64,000 bases of DNA from Branchiostoma floridae (Eukaryota; Chordata; Leptocardii; Amphioxiformes; Branchiostomatidae): positions 1,955,789 to 2,019,788 of the forward strand of contig NC_049992.1 of NCBI RefSeq assembly GCF_000003815.2. The letters are read 5' to 3'. The notes under the pieces are model-generated. The model did not search any database. It was not told the origin of the DNA and saw only the letters and a list, made by a program, of their open reading frames with translations. Shown piece by piece: positions 1-10,510 of this stretch. A program made the position numbers and the translations under genes. The first letter of the stretch is position 1; every line of letters starts with the position of its first letter.

Positions 1-1346
1 CAGTTCCTGATGTGGTAATGAAACTTCCGCAGTTACAAACATTGATCTTCAGTAACAACAAAAACATCACCCTGCCGGAGGAGATGTCCAGTCTCGTCAA
101 TCTCAAGGTCCTGCACTTAGATAACTGTAAGCTGGTCACGCTACCACCAGTAGTGCTGAAACTGTCAAACCTACAGCTATTAGATCTAGGACGGAATAAG
201 TTGATCTCCCTACCTGATAAGTTGTACATCCTAAAGAATATCAAAGTGTTGAGACTACGATTCTGTGAACTGGGCACCGTACCACCAACAGTACTGAAAC
301 TTCCCCAGCTGGAGGAACTAGATCTTAGCTGGAACAGCGGGATCCACCTGCCGGATGGGCTGTCCGGACTCACCAATATCCAGGTACTGAATCTATTGAG
401 AACAAACATGTCCACATTTCCTCCGGTAGTGTGGAGACTGACACAGTTAGAATGGCTGGACATGAGCCGTAACCCACTACAGACGTTACCCGCGGAAGTC
501 GGACAACTAACTAACGTCAAGGACTTGAACCTGTCCTACTGCCAGCTGTGTACACTCCCACCTGAAGTGTGGAGACTGACACAGTTAGAATGGCTGTGCC
601 TGCGCAATAACCCACTACTGGCGTTACCCGGGGAAGTTGGACAACTCATTAACGTCAAACACTTAGATCTGTCCGAATGCCAGCTGGGCACACTCCCACC
701 TGAAGTCTGGAGACTGACACAGTTAGAATGGCTGGACATGAGCTGGAACCCACTACAGACGCTATCACCAGAAGTTGGGCAGCTCACGAACGTCAAACAC
801 TTGGATCTGACGAACTGCCAGCTGCACACACTCCCACATGTAGTGTGGAGACTGACACAGTTAGAAAGGCTGAACCCGAGCTCTAACCCACTACAGACGT
901 TAGCCGCGGAAGTCGGCCAGCTCACTCACGTCAAACACTTAAATCTGTCCCACTGCCAGCTGACTACACTCCCATCTGAAGTGTGCAGACTGACACAGTT
1001 AGAATGGCTGTGCCTGCGCTCTAACGCACTACAGACGTTACCCACGAAAGTTTGGCAGCTCACTAACTTCAAACACTTGGATCTGTCTTACTGTCAGCTG
1101 CATACACTGCCATCTGAAGTGAGGAGACTGACACAGTTAGAAAGTCTGAACCTGAGCGCGAACCGGCTACAGACGTTACCCTCGGAAGTTGGAAAGTTTA
1201 CTAACCTTTCGCATCTAAATGTCGATGGAAATCCACTTACTAAACCACTATCTGCAGTGTGCAGTCAGGGCATTACTGCTATTAGACAATACTTTGAGGA
1301 ACTTGAACGCTCAGAAGAAAAGTTGTCCCGAGTAGAACATCCCTGA
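1..1346 (+). CDS. Gene 1: LRR-only product, 5' end outside the window (relic of an LRR-Roc-COR-caspase gene)
   Basis: The frame is open from base 1 and encodes about 445 residues of leucine-rich repeats. N-terminal LRRs of the MKLPQL/LPDGLSGL type are followed by about six copies of a 46-residue double LRR (LTQLEWL...NPLQTLP...VGQLTNVKHL...TLPPEV), then the LRR-capping segment ending ERSEEK. In the sibling genes this segment leads straight into the Roc GTPase. Here, after AAG at 1326-1328, the sequence jumps to the small exon that follows the COR exon in gene 3 (32150-32199) and stops after seven more residues at TGA 1344-1346. Roc, COR and the caspase p20 are absent. The junction falls exactly where a splice donor exists in genes 3 and 4. 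The product would be a cytosolic LRR-only protein, perhaps a decoy, or nothing if the gene is dead. The LRR call is secure; expression is unknown. Confidence 0.75.
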   Translation, partial: VPDVVMKLPQLQTLIFSNNKNITLPEEMSSLVNLKVLHLDNCKLVTLPPVVLKLSNLQLLDLGRNKLISLPDKLYILKNIKVLRLRFCELGTVPPTVLKLPQLEELDLSWNSGIHLPDGLSGLTNIQVLNLLRTNMSTFPPVVWRLTQLEWLDMSRNPLQTLPAEVGQLTNVKDLNLSYCQLCTLPPEVWRLTQLEWLCLRNNPLLALPGEVGQLINVKHLDLSECQLGTLPPEVWRLTQLEWLDMSWNPLQTLSPEVGQLTNVKHLDLTNCQLHTLPHVVWRLTQLERLNPSSNPLQTLAAEVGQLTHVKHLNLSHCQLTTLPSEVCRLTQLEWLCLRSNALQTLPTKVWQLTNFKHLDLSYCQLHTLPSEVRRLTQLESLNLSANRLQTLPSEVGKFTNLSHLNVDGNPLTKPLSAVCSQGITAIRQYFEELERSEEKLSRVEHP

Positions 1347-1927
1347 CCCAAATGAGACCATCTCAGCAAAATGTAAGGAGCTACAGCAAACGTGCTAACT
1401 GTTAACATGTATCACGTAGTTTTGGGTTGTTTGCTTTACGGCAACAGACACTCCCATTAATGAAGGAAGCAGCAACTCACAAGCCGGGAGAGAAGCATCA
1501 GATGGAGAAACTGAGACCACTGAGTCACCACCTCCTCCATCAACCGCACCGGCCACATCTGCAGCAGGTTTGTCACGTATAATTGCAAGTGTAGAAATGT
1601 GTTTTGATGCACCCGCTTTATCATTAATACTTACTTTCCCCCTCTTTTCTCATTGATCATTTTCCATCCAAACGTTCCCAGCATCTCTAACTGATGTCAT
1701 ACTCCACGAGATGGTCCCGCGGCCCCATCTGAGCACAATTATGAACATACAATCTGACTGGTTTAGAAAGCTAATAGCTATGCCATTCTTCCATTCCCAA
1801 GGTAAACGCCAAAGTGGCATACTTCAAAACTCAAAACCAAGAGTACAAGCAGCAACCGGAAGTGACGCATACTCTACGCAAGAAGCTCTACTTCTTCCCT
1901 GAGGCTGCAGTTGACCAGAATCCTTAG
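1347..1927 (+). pseudogene. Relic exons of a caspase tail downstream of gene 1
   Basis: Three pieces match the end of gene 3. The 50-bp linker exon ends at a GTAAGG donor near 1365. A shortened Ser/Pro/Thr linker exon lies at about 1440-1568 and ends GCAGCAG before GTTTGT. The last caspase p10 exon at 1802-1927 is open, carries the TLRKKLYFFP ending and stops at TAG 1925-1927. The two p20 exons, with the catalytic His and Cys, and the p10 exon with SWRN are missing. The earlier TGA at 1344-1346 would place all of this in the 3' UTR. It is therefore a broken caspase tail that cannot encode a protease. Confidence 0.7.
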
Positions 1928-2321
1928 CGCCAACTTTTCCTTTTTCATAACAAAGACCAGATTCACAATTTTAAATACATCAATTATGCTATAAAAAAAA
2001 GAATATCGGGACTATAGTAAGTCTTTTTAGACCAAGCTGTAATCACATTCCTCCAATTATTTGTATCAGAAAAGTCTATTGTAGTAGTTAAGCTTGACTG
2101 ACAATACATAAATATGTATGTCGGAAGGGATGGACCTATTGCCCAGCCCTTCAAGCTCCCTATGGGAGTGACCTATTGTATCGTTTGTAGCATGTTGCTA
2201 TTTCTATTAACACTATTTCAAACAGTAAATGCGTTGATGTGTAGTTGTAAGAGATGTTATATACCAAGTTAGCGATAGAAAATATTCACAACTTTTGCTT
2301 CAGGAAGACTTTTTGTTTGTG

Positions 2322-2327
2322 AATAAA
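2322..2327 (+). terminator. Polyadenylation signal after gene 1
   Basis: AATAAA in the context GTGAATAAATCAATGTAT. The same context follows gene 3 at 35171-35176, which supports a conserved 3' end. Confidence 0.5.
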
Positions 2328-3889
2328 TCAATGTATATAATGCAGACTTATTTTGTGTGGCGTTTGTTTACTTCTGGCTGCTTCTTTATTGTTAGTTAAG
2401 TGAAAACATTCAGTCAATACAAGAGTCCACTTCAGACCAAGTAAATGTAGCTGATTCCTTATCAGGCAAGTTGATCAGACTGGGGCTGTTAATGCGGTTT
2501 TTGATGGCTACACTAAATTTCCGGTAGGTAAGATTTACGGGAGCTAAGGAAGCTCACAATGAACAGGACAAAGTGGAGAGAGTTGTAGAAAGACTGATTG
2601 CAGCTGCAGGGTGTCCAGACCACTGCAGCAGCCGGTGGATTACTACTAGAGATAATTTAGGCCATTTTCTCGCCTTGAAGATCAATCAGAGCTATGCTTA
2701 GCTTTATAACACTTGTCATGTCATTGTTTCTGCTGTCACAATTCTCAGACCATGGAATGTTACACGTAAAACAGACGTCTAAGCAGAAACGTTCTAAATA
2801 TCTATTAGTATTGGCTCTCTGATTTGGTTTGGGAAACCAGCACCACCCCTCCTAGATGGCTAACATAGCATAGTCCAATAGTTCAAAGGTAACTGAGGTG
2901 CAGTCAATCAAGTCTGCTTAACATATTCAGTGGGGACACCTGGCGTTTGCATTAGTATTTGCAGCTACTAGCAATGTTTTGCCACAAGCATTAATTTTGC
3001 AAGGTGTTTGTAACTTATTATATCTTCTTCTTTCGTCCGGATTCACTCCGGCGAGGTACCATGAAGTTTTTTCCAGTACATTTTGCCCTTCATCGTGGAC
3101 CAGAAAGCAGGACCCGTGAGACCATTGTCTCTTTTGAAGAATGTATACAAAATAGTTGGCTATAAGAATTTAGAACTTTAATGGCAAACATGCTGAAAAA
3201 TAACAAGTCGAGAAAAACTACTTGGTCTCTTCTCACGTTTCACTGTAAAACTATCAGCGGAAACGTTGCCGATTTCTAGAACTTTCCCCAAGAGCCAGAA
3301 CTTATCAGATGCACGTATTAGTGTTGACTATGACGTCAGACATGCCCCGTCGGACGTTGACAGGACAGCTGACCCCGCATGAACCTCCAGCCTTATTTGG
3401 TCATGCTGTGGGCTTCACTTGCCACGTCACAGGGTTTGATTAAAATTTTTACCTGACAAAAACTGAACCATAAACGCTGATTCAAGGCGTTGAAATTGAG
3501 AGTCTCACAGATAGATGGGCATTGTCACAGCGGATTAACAAACCATAGAATGTGGGTAGACTGGAGATCAGCAGAATATAAGTCATAAAATATATACATA
3601 TTTTGTAATTCAACTTGAAAAGACAAAGGTCTAAAACCTTCATGATTGAGGTAAAGGCCACCAAAAGAGACAACATCTTATCTATCTAATATCATCAAAA
3701 GGTAAAATTTGAGAGCATTTGCCTTGACCTCTGTACAGACTACCGACAATCTCGTGATGTTTGAGGTTTGAAGTCCACAAGTTATTTTTGCCGTTTGGTG
3801 CAAACAAGTCGGCCCACCTGGACGCTTATCACCATTGAGGACAGACATGTATTATAACAACAGTCTTCCTCACCATGACAACAGCCTCA

Positions 3890-4264
3890 TGTGACAGACA
3901 GGTGAAATAGCTGAGTCCCTGCGCTGTGGGCAGTTCGGCGGGACTCCGGCCCCGGACCGGCTGACTTTACAGCGGCGTGCACTTTTTCGAGAGTTCTCGT
4001 GTTATCTGACGAGAAATTCCAGCGGATTCGCGAATAGTTGGATTCCGTTGTTGGACGAAGTAACCAGGACTGTTTCGTACATGGAAACGACAAGAGAAGA
4101 CTAGTAACGGGACCTTTCCAACAGGACTAACTACTACACGTGTATTGCTTCGTTTGAGTGGACGTTTACCAACATTTACTCGAAGACACATTGTACCGAC
4201 GCACCGCAGATGTTGTATAGCTCAGCTCAAGTTATCACATCCTTCTGACTGCATCACATCGAAG
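3890..4264 (+). promoter_or_regulatory. Possible non-coding first exon with conserved splice donor (type 2)
   Basis: A locally GC-rich segment ends at a strong donor, CATCGAAG|GTAAGC. The same segment and donor recur at 36750-37099, upstream of gene 4. All sibling genes start just after a splice acceptor, so a 5' UTR exon must exist upstream; this is a candidate. No TATA box was recognised. Alternatively it is only conserved duplicated flank. Confidence 0.3.
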
Positions 4265-5017
4265 GTAAGCAATGATATTATATTGTACATAAAAACGTTA
4301 TTATATGTGACCTGTTTATATGTCTAGTGTCGTATTGTACAATATTGTGTCATAGCATTGTCTTAGGACGGACGGAGAGATTTTACAAAGTCTATAAACT
4401 AATTTTCGTCAACGAAAATTTGTTGTTCGCCAACTTGGCATCTATACTGTCACTATGCTACACCATATTCATGTGTAGTCTGTCTATTTTATCAGAAGTC
4501 CTGTTACTTTGTTTGGTCAACTTGGCACCTAAAAACTTTGCAACCACCTGTGTTTTTTTGGCAGTTTTCATGAGTCAAGTTCAGTTTTCGGTTTTTATGT
4601 GCTGCGCACTTGAGCCTGTTGAATACGATGGCTTTTAACATGGTTTAGACAAATGTATTTATTTGAACGTCATTCTCATTACGTCAGTTTACGTTATTAT
4701 CAGATAGTTGCTATGGTCTCTTATCGTTACCTATATGTGAGTTAATGAGCCATTTCTCCACGCCGATTGGTCAGACATGTGTGCATTATCACGATGTTTG
4801 AGAGCCCGTAGCCCGTGGATGCCTCAGACATCTTCCTCTTGTCATTTGTTTAGGGGTTTATTTTTAGATATCAGCCATAGGGTTTACTGGATTGCAGACA
4901 GATGAGCGAACACGTAGCCTTGGCGTTCGCTAACAGTAATAGTAATTATTCAATATTGCTATCAGATGCGTCGATGGCGGTTATATGAGACATTATAATC
5001 ACCGCGCGTCGATCCAC
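4265..5017. other. Non-coding stretch, no supported gene
   Basis: AT-rich sequence. One open frame at 4327-4638 has no recognisable domain and is not conserved in the paralogous flank after 37100. Nothing else was recognised. Confidence 0.4.
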
Positions 5018-5672
5018 CTTTTACACAACACGTCAGGTGCAACAATACCTGCCTCATGCAGGCCAGGTTGCCATGACGTGCATACCTGCCGTGCCCAGAT
5101 ACCCAATCAAAGGCACACAGTGACAGCAACAACAGCGTCTGAGGTTTGTTTTCTGTGTAAACTACGTATACGGTGACGCGCATTATTAAAGTTTGGCCCT
5201 CGCCAATGACATAAGCACGACCTTACCTTCTTTAACAGAAACGTCTTGCAGCATCTACAGTCCTAACGTCTCACGACGATCTCTTCTTATCGATGCGTAA
5301 TTAAAACATTGACATTTCAACAATACATGTACATATACTCAAAATCAAAGGCCTGTTTCAACAGCCAGATGGACTTGACATAGGTGTTCCTTATGGCCAA
5401 AGAAGAGATCGTCGTGAGCCGTTAGGACTGTAGATGCTGCAAGACGTTTCTGTTAAATACATGCAGAAGGTAAGGTCGTGCTTATGTCATTGGCGAGGGC
5501 CAAACTTTAATAATGCGCGTCACCGTAGTTTACACAGAAAACAAACCTCAGACGCTGTTGTTGCTGTCACCGTGTGCCTTTGATTGGGTATCTGGGCACG
5601 GCAGGTATGCACGTCATGGTAACCTGGCCTGCATGAGGCAGGTATTGTTGCACCTGCCGTATTGTGTAAAAG
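5018..5672. repeat. Inverted repeat with about 270-bp arms
   Basis: The left arm (5018-5289) and right arm (5399-5672) are near-perfect reverse complements around a 109-bp spacer. The arms run from CTTTTACACAA to the ATCTCTTCTT stretch. Open frames on both strands inside the arms mirror each other and are not genes. It could be a fold-back element or a local inverted duplication. Confidence 0.8.
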
Positions 5673-5693
5673 CAGACTGACACGAGGGGCCCG

Positions 5694-5935
5694 CAGTTGG
5701 GTGGTTGAGCGGCGGGGGCCTGAGCCCGGGCCTGATCCCGACTCGCTCGCATCGAGTTTTCCCGAGTGGACAACAGTAGAGAATAGACACTTAAAGGACA
5801 ACTAAACTTCTTTGGAAGGACGTAACGTAGTCCTGTTCTTGTGGAAGGAAGAAGGAAAGTGAAGTAGTCAGGGAGAAGCTTCAAAACTTGTTCGAGGTCG
5901 TCATCAATGTTTGGTAGCTACCTGCTGACATAAAC
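5694..5935 (+). promoter_or_regulatory. Possible non-coding first exon (type 1) for gene 2
   Basis: A GC-rich start (GGGCCCGCAG) is followed by about 240 bp ending at the donor ATAAAC|GTGAGTT. Two relatives have the same start, the same CTTGTGGAAGGAA or CTTGCGGAAGGAA core and the same donor, at 23232-23471 (upstream of gene 3) and 54003-54234 (upstream of gene 5). Three preserved copies with preserved donors suggest a shared 5' UTR exon and promoter. No transcript supports this. Confidence 0.35.
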
Positions 5936-6342
5936 GTGAGTTCAAAGTCTCATTCAATTTAAAATCTATGTATTCAACAACAACAGTTGTGCTTTCCAAA
6001 TCTTTGCAGTTGTTACAGGCGTATCCATGAACATACTTAGCTATGCTGCATATATGTAAGCACAAAGAGCACGACGCAAGAGGAATAGAGTAATGGTGTG
6101 CCATTGAAAACTGCCCACAATGGGTCCGACGTACACAGACCCAAGTCTTGAATGACAGGTGGTAGCACCAAACAAAGCTTGTAGCCGTGGCAGGTAGTTC
6201 AGTGTGATGTAACCAAATACTGCCGCGCCAACTGTCAAACAAATGTGCAGTCGGGCTGCGTATTCGATGTATTTTAGGTGCGCTTTTTTTAGATACAATG
6301 TATTAGACTACTTTAACGTTAGTTCGTCAGTTAGAAGGGTTA
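5936..6342. other. Non-coding stretch, no supported gene
   Basis: If the preceding segment is an exon, this is the beginning of its intron. The antisense open frame covering 5904-6242 shows no domain. Nothing else was recognised. Confidence 0.35.
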
Positions 6343-6811
6343 CTATATACTAAACTCGGCACAAAAAGTTTGGAATATCAACTTTGGCTGATCATATTTC
6401 CGTTGTTTCTGCATCAATTTCAATGTGTTATATATCAATAGAAAGCGTGTATGATTTTCTTTCATAGGTATCAAACTCTTTATGATCATAAATTCGTGGA
6501 ACAAGCACCAGGGCTGCTTACCTCAGTGGGTCGCGAAAAAAAGTGCCCAAATTTCCCTTCTTGTGTGCAACACTGTATCATACTGTTGGTACGGGTGCGG
6601 GTGTCAAGGGTTCAATCTATCCTTTTTTCACGTAATCTTTGGTATACAGAACATCCAAGTTTATCTTTAACATTTGAGTACAGTATATGTGTCCCTTTGG
6701 GCTGTTCGATGAGCGAATCGAGGTGTGGAGGCGGCACCTTTGTACACAACCACCTGTTACACAGCCATAACACCAGACAAGCATCTTTGCTCCATAAACC
6801 TAATTACACAA

Positions 6812-8295
6812 CGCCACTATGTGATGACGTCACTATTGAGTGACGTCAGTGTTAAGGGTCACGTGGTCGCTCTCTTCCATCATGGCGTAATTGTACTTCA
6901 CATGTGTGTGAATAAAGCTCCCTTTGAATCGAGTTGCATCGTGCCTCTGAGTCTCTCATCAGCACCTTCCTGCATCAATGTTGGCGTGGTGGCAGCGGCT
7001 GGGAAACGATACCCATGTCGAAACCCGAACTTTGTGCCTGGAGGAGTCGCAATAGAGGGAACGGGCCAATCGTAACCAAAAGGATGTAGCTACAACAATG
7101 GTGGACGTTCTCACTTGTGTAGGAGGGGTTCTGGCGTTTCACCTCCTTCGCGGAGACCCCGGTCGGACTTTACGCCGTGCCGTCTGCACCTAATCCCTGC
7201 ACCAGCTTCGCTGTAGACCCACAGAGGTTTCAATAGAAGTTGCAGCTTCGCTGTAGACCCACAGAGGTTTCAATAGAAGTTGCAAAGAGCTTCGCTGTAG
7301 ACCCACAGAGGTTTCAATAGAAGTTGCAGGTAGCTTCGCTGAACAACCCCCAGAGGACTCATAGACGTGGTAGGGAGTAGCCTCGGCTTATTTATCCGGC
7401 AACTCTTATTTTTCCGTTCCCCCGACCGAGTGTTTGCGGCGTCCATCAACAACAACATCCGCCATGTTTTCCTGGTTCACCCGACTTCGACCGAGACCGC
7501 CCACGGACTTTGCTACCGGAACTTTACCCGTAACCGTAACCTGTCATCTACTAAGAGGAGCATCAACTCATGGAACTGTAGCTGCCTGTAGGAACATCTC
7601 AACCAGTGAACACTGACTTTTCGTCTGCCAAGAAGAGCGCTAAACACCAAGATTGCGTCGCCCTACACTGAACTGGGACAACTCACAAGCCAAACAGAAC
7701 TCTGATCCATACCTTATCAGTAACCTTTTTGAGTATTACTATTGTATATTCTCACCCATGTTACGTTAATTTAGACGTTGTAATTCTCCGGTAACAGTGA
7801 CACTTTATCTCATTCAACTGTTTCAATATTCTGACGTAATGTATTCACAATCTGAAGTTATTTGTTACATCATGTTCTACAAACCTTACCTCATTAGTCA
7901 ACGATTTCCTTCACGTACATTGTCATGTTACTTTCTCTTCACCGGTTCTAAATTTTCTATTTCTGTAACAGGGGGAGGGGTATTTCATGGATAATACTAT
8001 TATAGTTCATGTCCGCTCTGCAGATTTATCACTAAAAATAGACAATATTGTCAGATTTTATTCTGTTTCAATCAGAATCTTAAGGCAGAAAGAAGAAGAA
8101 ATGGAAAAGAAGATAAATCACGCCACTATGTGATGACGTCACTATTGAGTGACGTCCGTGTTAAGGGTCACGTGGTCGCTCTCTTCCATCATGGCGTAAT
8201 TGTACTTCACATGTGTGTGAATAAAGCTCCCTTTGAATCGAGTTGCATCGTGCCTCTGAGTCTCTCATCAGCACCTTCCTGCATCAATGTTGGCG
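6812..8295 (+). mobile_element. Short non-autonomous LTR retroelement 1
   Basis: Direct repeats of 175 bp (6812-6986 and 8121-8295) are almost identical and flank about 1.1 kb of non-coding internal DNA. Each LTR starts CGCCA and ends TGGCG. A TGGTGGCAGCGGCTGGG stretch directly after the 5' LTR could be the tRNA primer-binding site, and a purine tract (about 8090-8112) precedes the 3' LTR. The LTR carries two TGACGTCA (CRE) sites, a CACGTG box and AATAAA. CAA flanks both ends. There is no gag or pol, so it is TRIM-like and depends on another element for movement. Confidence 0.75.
7204..7328 (+). repeat. Three tandem copies of a 41-46-bp unit
   Basis: The unit starts AGCTTCGCTGTAGACCCAC and ends AATAGAAGTTGCA. 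It occurs three times, followed by a partial copy, inside the LTR element's internal region. No coding is seen. Confidence 0.85.
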
Positions 8296-8885
8296 CAAAC
8301 ACAGCCGGCCACCGCACATTTGCATACAGAGGAGCAACATATTACAATACACTTTCGGCGGACATTAGACATGCACCAACTCTACGGCAGTTTAAAGCTG
8401 TCCTAGGATACACTCCTCCGCACATTGACCTCTGACCTCCACCGTTGACGTTTTTGGTTGACATCGACAACTGTTCTCTGTAATGACGCTTCGGTTTATT
8501 GTATATATTGTTTGTTGTCCTCTGGTTGTCTCACTGAATGTAACACGTTTTCGTTTTTGTTATCTATGTAGTGGCCCCCCTTGGAAATCAACTTCAAATA
8601 AGTTGAATTGGGCTACCCACATGTCTGAAGATGAATAAATAAATAAATAAAAACACAAGAAGGGAAATTTGGGCACTTTTTTTTCGGGACCCACTGACGT
8701 AAGCAGCCCTGGTGCTCGTTCCACGAATTTATGATCATAAAGAGTTTGATACCATGTAAATGAAACACGCTTTCTATTGATATATAACACATTGAAATTG
8801 ATGCAGAAACAACGGAAATATGATCAGCCAAAGTTGATATTCCAAACTTTTTGTGCCGAGTTTATATACTTTACTACTTGGTTAC

Positions 8886-10363
8886 CGCCAACATTGACAA
8901 GGGGACGCGATAGTGAATCATAGGAGCCGATGCAACTTGATTGGAAGAGGCGTTTATTCCATGATGCTCACACAATCACAGCCATGATAGAAGAGAGCGA
9001 AGAGGATCATGGGATCCCTGACAGTCAAGGCAGTGACGTCACTAACTCATTACATAACCCAGTGGCGTGATTTCTCTTTATCTTCTTATTTCTCTCTTTC
9101 TCCTTTTTACCAAACTATCATGTGCTAAAAATTGGGAAAAACAATAAATGCAATGTCTAAAAAAATCAAAGCCTGTTGTCTACTTTTCGTAATGAATGGT
9201 ATAAATACTAAAAATCTGCAAGGTGTGCATTAACAATAGTGAAGTCCATGAAATAATCCCCTTAACAATACTTGGGATATCTAGATCTAATAAAAAGACA
9301 GATATAACATTACAATGTACGTGAAGAAGAGTGTTGACTAATGAGGTAAGGTTTGTTAAACACAATATGAAAGATAACATGTAACATCAGATTGTGAATA
9401 CATTACGGACAAATGAAGGTAACAGTTGAACTGAAATAGATTGTCAATGTTTTTCTGTGAGATAACAATGTCTAGCTAACATAAAATGGGGACGAATACA
9501 ATATCGATTATCTGCAGAAAAAGAAGAAAAAAAAATACTGGTAAAGCAGAGTTCTGTTTGGGCAAAGTTCGTGACTGTCAAAGTTCTGCGACATGCGACG
9601 CTCCTCTTGGCCGGCGGTGTTAACAGTTACAGTTCAGCGTGAGCGGTGTTCTTCTCGGCTGGAGCATAATGTGCCTCTTGGCTGGTATACAGTTCAGTGT
9701 AGATGATATTCTTCTGAGCTGGTACAGTTCAGCGGTGATCAGACGAAGTTTGTCGAGGGAAGTTCGTAGGTGGGAAAGTCCGTGGGCGGTCCGCGTCAAA
9801 TCGGGTAGAACGTTGTTGAAGGTTGAACGAAAGAAACATGGCGGTTGGTGAATTTTGACGTTGTACTCACACGGCCGGGGAAACTGGGAAGATGCGGGGT
9901 TTTGCCGGATAGGTAAGCCGAGTACTACTCCCTGCGACTTCTATGAGTCCTCTGGGGGTTGTTCAGCGAAGCTGGCACAGGGATGAGGTGTAGACACGCA
10001 TAACTTCCGACCAAGGGCTCCGCTGGGGAGCTAAGACCAGATCCCCTCCTGCCCATGTGATGACGCCATTGTTGGCCTACATCCTCATTTGCTAGTGGCT
10101 TCCCGTCCACTCAGAGTGCGATCTCCCCTGCGCAAAGTTCGGGTTTGGGCCTGGGTATCGTTTCCCAGCCGCTGCACACCACGCCAACATTGACAAGGGG
10201 ACGCGATAGTGAATCATAGGAGCCGATGCAACTTGATTGGAAGAGGCGTTTATTCCATGATGCTCACACAATCACAGCAATGATAGAAGAGAGCGAAGAG
10301 GATCATGGGATCCCTGACAGTCAAGGCAGTGACGTCACTAACTCATTACATAACCCAGTGGCG
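8886..10363 (-). mobile_element. Short non-autonomous LTR retroelement 2 (reverse orientation)
   Basis: LTRs of 182 bp (8886-9067 and 10182-10363) differ at about one position by eye, so the insertion is young. The ends are again CGCCA...TGGCG, with TAC flanking both sides. Read on the minus strand, a primer-site-like stretch follows the LTR at 10181 and a purine tract lies at about 9070-9110. The internal region is homologous to element 1 (the ATGGCGG/CCGCCAT stretch and AAACAGAACTCTG) but carries no protein domain. The LTR contains GTGACGTCAC and AATAAA. Confidence 0.75.
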
Positions 10364-10449
10364 TACTTTAAATAAGCGAGTGTGAGTTCGCGTGCAATCT
10401 ACCGTATAGCCCGAGACTCCGTAAATTGATTTTTGTTACCTTCGTAAAG

Positions 10450-10451
<2 letters not shown>

Positions 10452-10490
<39 letters not shown>

Positions 10491-10510
10491 TGTGTGTGTG
10501 TGCGCGCGCT
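10452..10510. repeat. (GT)n microsatellite
   Basis: An uninterrupted GT run of about 38 bases is followed by imperfect GT and GC dinucleotides. Open frames here are low-complexity artefacts. Confidence 0.95.

Larger units (their letters stand above)
1928..4300 (+). repeat. Caspase-type 3' flank, copy 1 (segmental duplication)
   Basis: This stretch aligns collinearly by eye with 34784-37108 after gene 3. Shared landmarks are the polyadenylation context, the CTCCCTATGGGAGTGACC stretch, the AGAGCCAGAACTTATCAGATG stretch and the GC-rich segment ending CATCGAAGGTAAGC. No coding frame is conserved between the copies, so the short open frames here are not supported as genes. Confidence 0.7.
6567..8652 (+). 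mobile_element. CR1-like LINE 3' end, split by an LTR element
   Basis: Two fragments belong together: up to 6811, and 8296-8652. The right fragment encodes the typical end of a CR1/L2-type reverse-transcriptase ORF (RTFAYRGATYYNTL ... FKAVLGYTP, stop near 8433), followed by a 3' UTR and an AATAAATAAATAAA tail. The left fragment reads HNHLLHSHNTRQASLLHKPN in the matching frame. If the LTR element and one copy of the 3-bp duplication CAA are ignored, the two frames run on. The element is 5'-truncated and inactive, and the left boundary is uncertain. Confidence 0.7.
6343..8871. repeat. Inverted 220-bp arms enclosing a LINE and an LTR element
   Basis: The segment 6343-6566 reappears as its reverse complement at 8653-8871, with a few mismatches. 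Between the arms lie the 3' end of a CR1-like LINE and, nested inside that, an LTR element. The arms may be ends of an older element or an inverted duplication at a LINE insertion. No transposase was found. Confidence 0.7.

Noticed and set aside
1..1346. A secreted or Toll-like/VLR-type LRR receptor
   Set aside because: No signal peptide, cysteine-rich caps or TIR domain in any sibling; the LRRs belong to the cytosolic ROCO type.
5520..5884. Antisense open frames of 93-105 codons
   Set aside because: They lie in an arm of the 5018-5672 inverted repeat and are mirrored in the other arm; no domain.
8130..8435. A 101-codon gene on the + strand
   Set aside because: It is a chance fusion of LTR sequence with the end of the CR1-like LINE frame.
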